NCBI GenBank assembly: GCA_964429075.1
Contig: CAYSBA010000047.1
Location: forward strand, 1-7,600
Source: CAYSBA01 sp964429075 [NCBI: uncultured bacterium]
GTDB taxonomy: Bacteria > CAYSBA01
Direction of reading: 5' to 3'
DNA length: 7,600 bases
Shown here: piece after piece, positions 1 through 6,551 of the stretch
Layout: every line of letters begins with the position of its first letter
How positions within the stretch are numbered: the first letter of the stretch is position 1
Notes under the pieces: model-generated
Database searches by the model: none
What the model was told of the DNA's origin: nothing
The model's input: the letters and a program-made list of their open reading frames with translations, nothing else
Position numbers and translations under genes: made by a program

Positions 1-2399
1 TTGAGATAGGCTTAAGTGGAAGAGGGGCTGTCTTTGACGCATCGGTAAATCCAGGATCAATAGACTTTGGACAGGTAATCCTCGATACCGATTATACCGA
101 AGATGTCACTATAACCAATACTGGCTCAGGAACCGTGTATGTAGACAATATCTATCTTGATCAAAACAGCTCAAACGATTTTCATCTTACAGGTGTACCA
201 CAAGACATCTCAACAAATCCTGTCAACCTCTCACCAAACAATACATTTACATTTTCTGTAAACTACAACACCCACGATTTTGGTGATGACACAGGTACTA
301 TCATTATCAACACAAACTCTGGCAATTTTCAGATACCTTTAAGTGGAAGTGGGACATCCTGTCCGGAAACCTACTATAACATAAACAACGATCCCTCTGA
401 TGGCTGTGAATACTACTGTAATCCACAGGCTCCGGGCCAGGAGGTGTGTGATGGTGAAGACAACGATTGCAACGGCACAATTGATCTCGACTCACAGGGC
501 GAGCCACTTACTGAATCCTGTTACAGTGGACCTGCAGGCACAGAGGGTGTGGGAGAGTGTAAGGCCGGTACCAGGGTATGCATAAATGGGTCCTTTGGTG
601 ATTGTATTGGCGAGGTCACCCCCATTCAAGAGAGTTGCAACAACAAGGATGACGACTGTGATGGTCAGATCGACAATGGTGTCACATTTACCTTCTATAA
701 AGATTACGACAACGATGGATACGGTGATCCAGATAACTCCATTGAGGCCTGCGCAGCTCCTTCGGGATACGTAGCTGACAACAGGGATTGTGATGATAAA
801 AACAATGCAATAAATCCGGGCGCACAGGAGATTTGTAACAATAAAGATGACGACTGTGACGGTAGTATAGATGAAGGTCTTTTGAATACCTACTATAAAG
901 ATGCAGATGGTGACGGTTACGGTGTTGATTCAGATACAAAAGAGGCATGCAGTAAACCAGCCGGATACAGCACCCAGAAAGGCGACTGTGATGACTCAGA
1001 TCTTCTCATCCATCCATGGGCACAGGAAGTTTGCAACGGCAAGGATGATAACTGTGATAACAATGTAGATGAAGGAGGTGTCTGTCCGACCTACAATTAC
1101 TACTGCGATAGAGATTCAGATGGATACTATGCAGAAAATATATCTGGTACCTGCAGCAGCTATAACTGTGTACCACAGGGTTGCATAACCACAAAGGGAG
1201 ATGATTGTAATGACAACGATGCAGCAATCAATCCTGGAGCTACAGAAACATGTAACAACAAAGACGACAACTGTAATGGTAGTGTTGATGAGGGAGTCAC
1301 CACTACATACTACAGGGATAGTGATGGTGATGGCTACGGCAATCCGAATAGCAGTATACAGGCCTGCACCAATCCCGGTGGTTATACAACCGATAATACA
1401 GACTGTAATGATTCTGATGCATCAATCCATCCATATGCACAGGAGGTATGCAACGGCAAGGATGACAATTGTAATAATCAGACAGACGAAGGAGGTGTCT
1501 GTCCTCTTGTCAGCTATTATTGTGACGCAGATTCTGACAACTACATATCAGAAACTGTATCTGGTACATGCAGCAGTTATAACTGCGTACCACAGGGATG
1601 CTCAACCACCAAAGGTACTGACTGTGACGATGCTGATGCGACAATAAACCCCGGAGCACCAGAGATATGCAATGGTCAGGATGAAAACTGCAACAATCAG
1701 ATAGACGAAGGGGTATTAAATACCTATTATGCAGATTTAGACTCCGACGGCTATGGTAATCCAAACGATACAATTCAGGCATGTATACTTCCAAATGGCT
1801 ATGTTACAAATGCACTGGATTGCAATGATCAAGACAGTACTATAAACCCATCAGCCACAGAGGTATGTGACGGTATTAACAACGATTGTGACTCCCTGAC
1901 AGATGAAGATGTACAAGATGACTACGAGCCAAACGATACATCAAATGACGCACCCTATTTTGGATGTTTTTGTGATACTACAGGTTGTTCAAATTGTCAG
2001 GATGATATTGGTGTATACTGGACACCACAAAACTCCACCACAATACACAACTCAACAGATATTGACTGGTACTATTTTTATGCACAGGAGGAGAGCTGGA
2101 GTTCAACAATGTATGTGGACGTAACTTTGTCTGGTATCCCTACTGGTGCTAATTATGACTTATATGTAGTTTTCAAAAATGCAGCTTATTGTAATATACT
2201 CGCCGGCAGTGGAGGCTGGAACGGTAGCGATTGTGAATGCTACTCAACCAATGCAGGAAATGCTGATGAATGGTGTGAAATGGATGTAGATGATGCAGGA
2301 GGCGGTAATAGCTCTGGACTTGTCTATATCAAGGTCTACCCATCGAGTGGATATAGAAGCTGCTATGACTATAATGTATCCTGGAGAGTCTCTCATTAG
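1..2399 (+). CDS. Large secreted ASH / MopE-repeat / PPC-like surface protein (5' end outside window)
   Basis: The reading frame (codons from position 3) is open from the left edge to the TAG at 2397-2399, giving 798 visible residues. The true start lies upstream. The GTG at 135 falls inside a beta-sandwich domain and is not a believable start. Order of parts: the tail of one ASH-like (choice-of-anchor D type) repeat ending LSGRG; a full ASH-like repeat with FGQV and ITNTGSG, ending PLSGSG (to about 356); a Cys-rich junction with CDGEDNDCNG and the SGPAGTEGVGEC motif; six MopE-type units (681-1910) with DxDxDGYG and CNxKDDxCxxxxDEG motifs; and a PPC-like C-terminal domain starting YEPNDT, with DIDWYYF and a closing VYIKVYP strand. 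The repeats belong to the family named after Methylococcus MopE, a copper-binding surface protein. Ca2+ or another metal is equally possible here because the Asp ladders resemble calcium-binding loops. No C-terminal membrane anchor or MYXO-CTERM-like tail is visible. Export and surface location are inferred from the composition and Cys content. The ligand is unknown. Confidence 0.9.
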   Translation, partial: EIGLSGRGAVFDASVNPGSIDFGQVILDTDYTEDVTITNTGSGTVYVDNIYLDQNSSNDFHLTGVPQDISTNPVNLSPNNTFTFSVNYNTHDFGDDTGTIIINTNSGNFQIPLSGSGTSCPETYYNINNDPSDGCEYYCNPQAPGQEVCDGEDNDCNGTIDLDSQGEPLTESCYSGPAGTEGVGECKAGTRVCINGSFGDCIGEVTPIQESCNNKDDDCDGQIDNGVTFTFYKDYDNDGYGDPDNSIEACAAPSGYVADNRDCDDKNNAINPGAQEICNNKDDDCDGSIDEGLLNTYYKDADGDGYGVDSDTKEACSKPAGYSTQKGDCDDSDLLIHPWAQEVCNGKDDNCDNNVDEGGVCPTYNYYCDRDSDGYYAENISGTCSSYNCVPQGCITTKGDDCNDNDAAINPGATETCNNKDDNCNGSVDEGVTTTYYRDSDGDGYGNPNSSIQACTNPGGYTTDNTDCNDSDASIHPYAQEVCNGKDDNCNNQTDEGGVCPLVSYYCDADSDNYISETVSGTCSSYNCVPQGCSTTKGTDCDDADATINPGAPEICNGQDENCNNQIDEGVLNTYYADLDSDGYGNPNDTIQACILPNGYVTNALDCNDQDSTINPSATEVCDGINNDCDSLTDEDVQDDYEPNDTSNDAPYFGCFCDTTGCSNCQDDIGVYWTPQNSTTIHNSTDIDWYYFYAQEESWSSTMYVDVTLSGIPTGANYDLYVVFKNAAYCNILAGSGGWNGSDCECYSTNAGNADEWCEMDVDDAGGGNSSGLVYIKVYPSSGYRSCYDYNVSWRVSH
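12..349 (+). repeat. ASH-like domain repeat, one full copy bounded by repeated end strands
   Basis: The end of one ASH-like unit (LSGRG) and the end of the next (LSGSG) are both encoded by the same 11-mer, ttaagtggaag, at 12-22 and 339-349. They are 327 nt (109 codons) apart, so one complete unit lies between them and at least one more precedes it upstream. Units of about 100 residues with FGxV, ITNTGxG and a final LSGxG strand are typical of the ASPM-SPD2-Hydin-like/choice-of-anchor D beta-sandwich families in secreted bacterial proteins. Their role here as a stalk or spacer is inferred. Confidence 0.6.
681..1910 (+). repeat. Six consecutive MopE-type metal-binding motif units
   Basis: Six in-frame units begin at 681, 879, 1086, 1296, 1503 and 1713, with lengths of 198, 207, 210, 207, 210 and 198 nt. 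Two types occur. Type A (units 1, 2, 4, 6) has (Y/F)YxDxDxDGYG, then a CxxPxGY segment, then a (D)CxDxDxxIxP segment and a CNxKDDxCxxxxDE motif. Type B (units 3, 5) has YYCDxDSDxY, then SGTCSSYNCVPQGC, then the same ending. The order is A A B A B A. The dense Asp/Asn ladders and paired Cys fit metal-binding, disulfide-stabilised repeats of the PF11617 kind. The metal cannot be read from the sequence. Unit borders were set by aligning the YY(x)D positions and are approximate by a few codons. Confidence 0.85.
879..1712 (+). repeat. Two tandem copies of a 417-nt A+B module
   Basis: Copy 1 is 879-1295 and copy 2 is 1296-1712. Equivalent codons are always exactly 417 nt apart: the YY codons at 891/1308, the YYC codons at 1098/1515, and the shared segment 1143-1184 versus 1560-1601. 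The period continues into the last unit (YY at 1725), so no insertion or deletion has built up. In the 42-nt shared segment there are four differences, all synonymous third-position changes. This fits an old tandem duplication of 139 codons kept under protein-level selection. Confidence 0.85.
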
Positions 2400-2408
2400 C
2401 CAGATTTC

Positions 2409-2437
2409 TTGACAAGCTGATTTATCTGACTTAATCT
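2409..2437 (+). promoter_or_regulatory. Candidate sigma70-type promoter ahead of the CNNM gene (weak)
   Basis: A perfect TTGACA lies at 2409-2414, followed after 17 nt by taatct (2432-2437), which matches TATAAT at only three of six places. Transcription would begin near 2443-2445, leaving only about a dozen nucleotides of leader before the start codon, right at the Shine-Dalgarno sequence. The -35 and spacing are good; the -10 and the very short leader are not. It could be chance in AT-rich DNA. Confidence 0.25.
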
Positions 2438-2443
2438 TGTTAC

Positions 2444-2450
2444 AAGGAGG
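2444..2450 (+). promoter_or_regulatory. Ribosome binding site that favours a TTG start
   Basis: aaggagg is a near-perfect Shine-Dalgarno sequence. It lies only 1 nt before the ATG at 2452, too close for normal initiation, but 7 nt before the in-frame TTG at 2458, the ideal distance. It therefore points to TTG 2458 as the start of the CNNM-type gene. Confidence 0.7.
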
Positions 2451-2457
2451 TATGAAG

Positions 2458-3738
2458 TTGGACGATCCTCTGTCGTGGCAGGTGACAATCATCTTAATCC
2501 TGCTTGTCTTAAGTGGGATAATATCATCTTCTGAAACTGCACTTACAGCCCTATCAAACGCAAAGCTTGAAGAATTGATAGCTGCCAAAAAGGGCGGTAA
2601 GGGGCTTAAACTCTGGAGGGATAATCCAAGTCTTTTTCTTACGTCTCTTCTTATTTTAAATAATGTTATAAACATTTCTATATCTGTCCTTACCACAGTG
2701 ATTGCTGAAAGGATATTCAGTGAAAACTCTGTAGGGATTGCCATCGGTGTTGCCACCTTTTTAATCCTATCCTTTGGGGAGGTTATACCAAAGACTATTG
2801 CACTTACCTTCCCAGACAGGGTTTCTGTGCTCTTTATACGTGTAATCTCAATATTTCTATACATCTCATATCCGATAGCCTATCTTCTAACCGAGGTATC
2901 TGCCTTGATTTCATCCCTTTTTGGCAAAGAGATGCAAAAACGAAACCTCTATCTTACAGAAAAAGAGATTGAGACTATGGTTGCCCTCAGTTCAAAAAAA
3001 GGACTTTTTAAAGGCACAAAGGGCAGGATGATACACTCAATTTTTGATTTTACTGATACCACTGTTAACGAAATAATGATCCATCGAACAGATATGGTAA
3101 CTGTAAGAACGGATGAAAAACTTGAGGATATCCTCGAAAAGATCACACAAGCAGGACATTCGCGCATACCTGTTTATGAAAACACCATAGATAATATTGT
3201 TGGCATCCTCTACAGTAAGGATCTGTTGAATTTCCTTGCACATAACGACAAAAATGAATTTTCTATAAAAAAACTTTTGAGAAAGCCCTACTTTACACCA
3301 GAGAGCAAAAAGATTTCCGAGCTTTTAAAAGAATTTCAAAAAAAACGGGTTCATATGGCCATTGTTGTTGATGAATTTGGGGGTACAGCAGGACTTATTA
3401 CCCTTGAGGACATCCTTGAGGAACTAGTAGGTGATATAAAGGATGAGTTTGATGATACAGAGACACCCATCAAAAGGATAGGAAAAAATAGATTTCTCGT
3501 TGATGGAAAACTCCCCATCAAAGACCTCGAACACTTTCTCAACCTCGAATTTCCTGACAGTATCGACTCTGAAAGCGTGGGTGGGCTTCTTGTATCTGAA
3601 AAAGGCAGGGTCCCTGCTGCTGGTGAATCCATAGTCTGCAACGGTTTAAAATTCAGGGTACTTGAAGCAAATGAGAAGAGGGTAATTAAGGTGGAAATCG
3701 AAAGATTACCAAGAATCATTCAGGAACAGGGGAGTTGA
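2458..3738 (+). CDS. CNNM/CorC (HlyC-type) membrane ion transporter: DUF21 + CBS pair + CorC_HlyC domain
   Basis: Predicted inner-membrane protein of 426 aa, usual for the family. The N-terminal DUF21 transporter domain (about residues 5-180) has hydrophobic helices near 8-27, 55-80 and 88-115, the SETAL motif at 25-29, an LNNVINIS segment in helix 2, and GEVIPK at 107-112. The cytosolic CBS pair follows: CBS1 about 203-260 (HRTDMVTV, GHSRIPVY) and CBS2 about 275-330 with the hallmark VVDEFGGTAG (303-312) and LEDILEELVGDI. A C-terminal CorC_HlyC domain (about 345-424) ends it. Family members are linked to Mg2+ export or resistance (CorC, MpfA, CNNM), with the CBS pair binding ATP. The name haemolysin is historical and is not a prediction of toxicity. 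Start: TTG 2458 fits the Shine-Dalgarno spacing; ATG 2452 (428 aa) is the alternative. Only 10 nt separate it from the next gene, so co-transcription is likely. The exact ion is not shown by the sequence. Confidence 0.93.
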   Translation: MDDPLSWQVTIILILLVLSGIISSSETALTALSNAKLEELIAAKKGGKGLKLWRDNPSLFLTSLLILNNVINISISVLTTVIAERIFSENSVGIAIGVATFLILSFGEVIPKTIALTFPDRVSVLFIRVISIFLYISYPIAYLLTEVSALISSLFGKEMQKRNLYLTEKEIETMVALSSKKGLFKGTKGRMIHSIFDFTDTTVNEIMIHRTDMVTVRTDEKLEDILEKITQAGHSRIPVYENTIDNIVGILYSKDLLNFLAHNDKNEFSIKKLLRKPYFTPESKKISELLKEFQKKRVHMAIVVDEFGGTAGLITLEDILEELVGDIKDEFDDTETPIKRIGKNRFLVDGKLPIKDLEHFLNLEFPDSIDSESVGGLLVSEKGRVPAAGESIVCNGLKFRVLEANEKRVIKVEIERLPRIIQEQGS

Positions 3739-3748
3739 CATTAAATTT

Positions 3749-4027
3749 ATGCAAACAAGACCTTTTTCAAAATCTATCATGTTCTTGTATATTTTTATAT
3801 TTTTTTTCTGCTCGCTTTTGAACTGTCCCGGGAAGGTCGAAGATCCATGTATCTCTACAGACAATATAGGTTGCGAAACTCCACTCGATTGCTGTAGTAT
3901 AGAGGATGTATGTGTTGTGGTAGGAAGATCTAAAAAGTGCATGAAAGGGTGTAACGATGACAGAGACTGCAGCGAGGCAAGGTTATGCAAGATGACAGAC
4001 AAGGGGATCAAATACTGTGATTGGTAA
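3749..4027 (+). CDS. Small Cys-rich candidate lipoprotein, function unknown
   Basis: 92 aa, not recognised as a named family. The N-terminus has basic residues (R4, K8), a hydrophobic stretch (about 10-24) and a possible lipobox LLNC with Cys at 26. Asn at -1 is not ideal, so lipidation is likely but not certain. The mature part of 67 residues has eleven Cys (26, 34, 42, 48, 49, 55, 64, 68, 74, 80, 90); leaving out the lipid-bearing C26, ten could form five disulfides. The ending, CNDDRDCSEARLC followed by a final Cys, resembles the C-x-(S/N)-D-x-D-C-x(5)-C pattern of many small secreted proteins of Myxococcota-like bacteria. It starts 10 nt after the CNNM gene. The nearest Shine-Dalgarno-like run (aggggag, 3728-3734) is 14 nt before the ATG, rather far. 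ATG 3779 is in frame but would remove the basic N-terminus and has no ribosome site. The 3' end overlaps polA by 11 nt, suggesting coupled translation. Coding status is supported by the signal-like N-terminus, regular Cys spacing and tight packing. Confidence 0.75.
   Translation: MQTRPFSKSIMFLYIFIFFFCSLLNCPGKVEDPCISTDNIGCETPLDCCSIEDVCVVVGRSKKCMKGCNDDRDCSEARLCKMTDKGIKYCDW
4001..4007 (+). promoter_or_regulatory. Ribosome binding site for the GTG start of polA, inside the lipoprotein gene
   Basis: aagggga lies 9 nt before GTG 4017. No ATG with a better ribosome site occurs near the conserved FLVDG motif, so this decides the polA start. The site lies inside the end of the upstream gene, so ribosomes ending there at 4027 would be next to it. 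Confidence 0.6.
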
Positions 4028-6539
4028 AGTTCAAAAGATAGCACTGCCAGAAGGTTTTAAAAAGGAAAATACTATATTTTTAGTAGATGGCACCTCTTTC
4101 ATGTATCGTGCCTTTTTTGCCATGCGAGATTTGAGCACAAAAGATGGATTTCCGACCGGTGCCATATTCGGTTTTACAAAGTTGCTTTTAAGGCTTTTAG
4201 ATCTATTTGATCCTCTCTTTATTGGAGTCGTCTTGGATGAAAAAGAAAAAACCGAACGCCACGAGATTTTTGAGGCCTATAAGGCCAACAGACCCAAACA
4301 ACCAGAAGATCTCTCAATACAGATACCGGAGACAAAAAAGATAGTAAGGGCCCTTGGAGTAAAACTTATCTCTCTTAGCGGTTTTGAGGCAGACGATATT
4401 ATTGCTACAATAACCCACAGGCTTTACAAATACCACTTTGTTATCATCACCTCAGACAAGGATCTCTTCCAGCTAATCAACGACAGGATAATAATCTGGG
4501 ACCCAAGAAAAGAGCTATATATAGATAAAGATGCTGTGTTAAAAAAGTTTGGCGTAAGGCCTGAACAGATGATAGATTATCAGGCCCTCGTTGGTGATTC
4601 AACCGACAACATACCCGGTGTACCGGGGGTTGGTCCCAAAAAGGCGCAGAATTTATTAACAAGATTTGGTTCCTTAAACGAGCTTCGAAACCATCTGGAT
4701 GAGTTATCAGAGAGTGATAGAAAAAAAATAATGGATCACTGGGAGGATGCAGTACTATCAAAGAGATTGGTTGAACTAAACGAAAACTGTCCTGTTGAGA
4801 TCCCTGTCGAGTCCTTAAAAAGGGATTGTATAGACCAAAAGGGTTTTGTTGAAATCTTAAGACGTTTCGAATTCAAAAGCCTCCTAAGGGACTTTTCATC
4901 AGATGATAAAAAGAGGCTCAAGAAACTGAAGGCCCTTGATAAAAATCTTCCTAATGAACTGTGTATAGGTACTTTAGATGGCAGGCTTCTACTTATCTTT
5001 GACAACGGTTATTATATTTCAGATAGAGAAACCGCTGTCGGGTTATTGAAAAAAAGCAAATTAGTTACCGATGATCTCAAATCCATACTGCATCTATATG
5101 AGGATCCAGCCATAAAAGGGGATGATCTAACCCTTGCATTGTACTGTCTTGATAGCACATACAGTACAAAAAGGATCTCAGATTATGCACAGGATATAAT
5201 GTCTTATGTTGAGGTAGATCTTGATGATCCATCGCAGGCCCTCAGAGAAAGAATCAATGAACTATATAATGGTAGTAAAATCAAATCAAAACTCTTTTTG
5301 GAAATGAAAAGAAGGGGCACAGACAGGGTCTATGAGGAGATAGAACTACCCTTGGTACCCATACTCTATAAAATGGAAAAAATAGGTATTCGGCTTGATG
5401 TAGAGAGGATACACAGTCTAAGACATGAAGCAGAAAAAAGCTGTACTGAATTAACAGAACAGATCTTTCAGGAGGCTGGTGTTACTATAAACCTTGATTC
5501 TCCCAAACAGCTCTCTTGGCTCCTGTTTGAAAGACTAAAACTACCCAAGATCAAAAAAACAAAGACCGGATACTCGACCGACCAGAGCGTTCTTGAGCGC
5601 CTGAAGAATAGACACAGGATTGTAGAACTACTCCTTGAATACAGATTCCTTACAAAGCTTATCAACACCTATCTCAAACCTCTCCCGGAGTATGTTAATC
5701 CACAGACAAAAAGATTACATACCCATTTTAACCAGAAGGTAACTGCTACAGGCAGGCTATCAAGTTCCAATCCAAATCTCCAGAACATCCCCATACGTAG
5801 TGATCTTGGCGCAAAGATCAGGTCCTGTTTTGTTGCTGAGGAGGGTTACACCCTTGTCTCATTCGACTATTCTCAACTCGAGTTAAGGATACTTGCCAAT
5901 CTATCAAAGGATAGCCTTCTATGTGATATGCTCCTTTCAGGTGAGGATGTTCACACTCTTACTGCATCTTTTATCCTTGGTGTTGATCGTAACCTTGTTA
6001 CCAAAGAGATGAGGAGTCTTGCAAAATCTATAAACTATGGGATAATATACGGTATGGGGGAAGTGAAACTAAGTCAGGAAACAGGCATAACAAGGAAGGA
6101 GGCACGTAAATACATCGATGACTACTTCAAACGCTTTGAAGGTGTCAAGAGGTATATAGAAAATTGCCTGAATGAGGCACGTAAAGAGGGTGCAGTCAGG
6201 ACAATCTTTGGTAGATACAGAAGCATTCCAGCTATCAACTCACGTAACTCTGCTCAGCGTTCAAGGGACGAGAGAATTGCTATAAATACCCCCATTCAGG
6301 GAAGTGCTGCAGATATAATAAAGATTGCCATGATAAGGATTGATAGATGGCTTAAAAGTAGTGATATAAATGCAAATCTTATTCTACAGATACATGATGA
6401 GCTTTTGTTTGAGGTTAAAGAGGATGAGGTAGAGGATCTAATTGATGGTGTAAAGCCCTTGATGGAGGGAGTGTTAGAGGACAAGGTACCTCTTATCGTA
6501 GATGTTGGTTCAGGCAAAAACTGGCAACTTGCCCATTAA
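4017..6539 (+). CDS. polA: DNA polymerase I, with degenerate 3'-5' exonuclease domain and a Tyr in the O-helix
   Basis: Family A polymerase of 840 aa (E. coli 928, Taq 832), acting in Okazaki-fragment processing and excision repair. The 5' nuclease domain (about 18-290) keeps its metal ligands: D24 in FLVDG, D74, E124/D126/D127 in GFEADD, D147/D149 in SDKD, and D194/D197 in VGDSTDNIPG, followed by the helix-hairpin-helix PGVPGVGPKKAQ. The middle domain (about 310-420) corresponds to the 3'-5' exonuclease, but DxE is replaced by G318-T-L320 and the later Asp positions are also missing, so proofreading is very probably lost. The polymerase domain (about 440-840) has TGRLSSSNPNLQNIP, motif A with D617 and E622, motif B with R666, K670 and Y674, and motif C QIHDE with D794/E795. 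Y674 replaces the Phe of E. coli (F762) and Taq (F667). The GTG start has a ribosome site at 4001-4007 and overlaps the previous gene by 11 nt. The N-terminus is about ten residues longer than in E. coli. Confidence 0.98.
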   Translation: MIGKVQKIALPEGFKKENTIFLVDGTSFMYRAFFAMRDLSTKDGFPTGAIFGFTKLLLRLLDLFDPLFIGVVLDEKEKTERHEIFEAYKANRPKQPEDLSIQIPETKKIVRALGVKLISLSGFEADDIIATITHRLYKYHFVIITSDKDLFQLINDRIIIWDPRKELYIDKDAVLKKFGVRPEQMIDYQALVGDSTDNIPGVPGVGPKKAQNLLTRFGSLNELRNHLDELSESDRKKIMDHWEDAVLSKRLVELNENCPVEIPVESLKRDCIDQKGFVEILRRFEFKSLLRDFSSDDKKRLKKLKALDKNLPNELCIGTLDGRLLLIFDNGYYISDRETAVGLLKKSKLVTDDLKSILHLYEDPAIKGDDLTLALYCLDSTYSTKRISDYAQDIMSYVEVDLDDPSQALRERINELYNGSKIKSKLFLEMKRRGTDRVYEEIELPLVPILYKMEKIGIRLDVERIHSLRHEAEKSCTELTEQIFQEAGVTINLDSPKQLSWLLFERLKLPKIKKTKTGYSTDQSVLERLKNRHRIVELLLEYRFLTKLINTYLKPLPEYVNPQTKRLHTHFNQKVTATGRLSSSNPNLQNIPIRSDLGAKIRSCFVAEEGYTLVSFDYSQLELRILANLSKDSLLCDMLLSGEDVHTLTASFILGVDRNLVTKEMRSLAKSINYGIIYGMGEVKLSQETGITRKEARKYIDDYFKRFEGVKRYIENCLNEARKEGAVRTIFGRYRSIPAINSRNSAQRSRDERIAINTPIQGSAADIIKIAMIRIDRWLKSSDINANLILQIHDELLFEVKEDEVEDLIDGVKPLMEGVLEDKVPLIVDVGSGKNWQLAH

Positions 6540-6544
6540 GGAGG
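6538..6544 (+). promoter_or_regulatory. Ribosome binding site of the GAF gene, overlapping the polA stop codon
   Basis: aaggagg starts inside the TAA stop of polA and lies 7 nt before ATG 6552. It is a strong site at ideal spacing. It fixes the start of the GAF-domain gene and suggests that ribosomes ending on polA can feed it. Confidence 0.8.
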
Positions 6545-6551
6545 TTATAAA

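Noticed and set aside
135-137. GTG as the start of the MopE-type protein
   Set aside because: The frame is open upstream to the window edge and encodes the first strands of the same ASH-like domain, so the gene begins outside the window.
1201-1647. 148-codon open frame on the plus strand within the MopE repeats, in another frame
   Set aside because: It stays open only because the repeated codons lack stops in that frame. Its product is low-complexity Thr/Met/Val-rich and carries no family motif.
681-1910. Regularly spaced DNA repeats as a CRISPR array
   Set aside because: The repeats are in-frame coding units of about 200 nt with synonymous variation and no unique spacers.
2411-2440. Possible hairpin acaag...cttgt after the MopE-type gene
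   Set aside because: Five base pairs with a 19-nt loop and no T-run; too weak for a terminator.
2244-2864. 206-codon open frame on the minus strand across the end of the MopE-type gene and the start of the CNNM gene
   Set aside because: It lies opposite two well-supported genes, spans the intergenic gap and shows no recognisable domain or ribosome site. It is a shadow frame.
2458-3738. Haemolysin/toxin role for the CNNM-type gene
   Set aside because: The domain order is that of CorC/CNNM transporters; the haemolysin label is a historical annotation.
3735-3740. Second perfect TTGACA just before the lipoprotein gene
   Set aside because: No -10-like hexamer stands 16-18 nt downstream, and a promoter here would start inside the gene.
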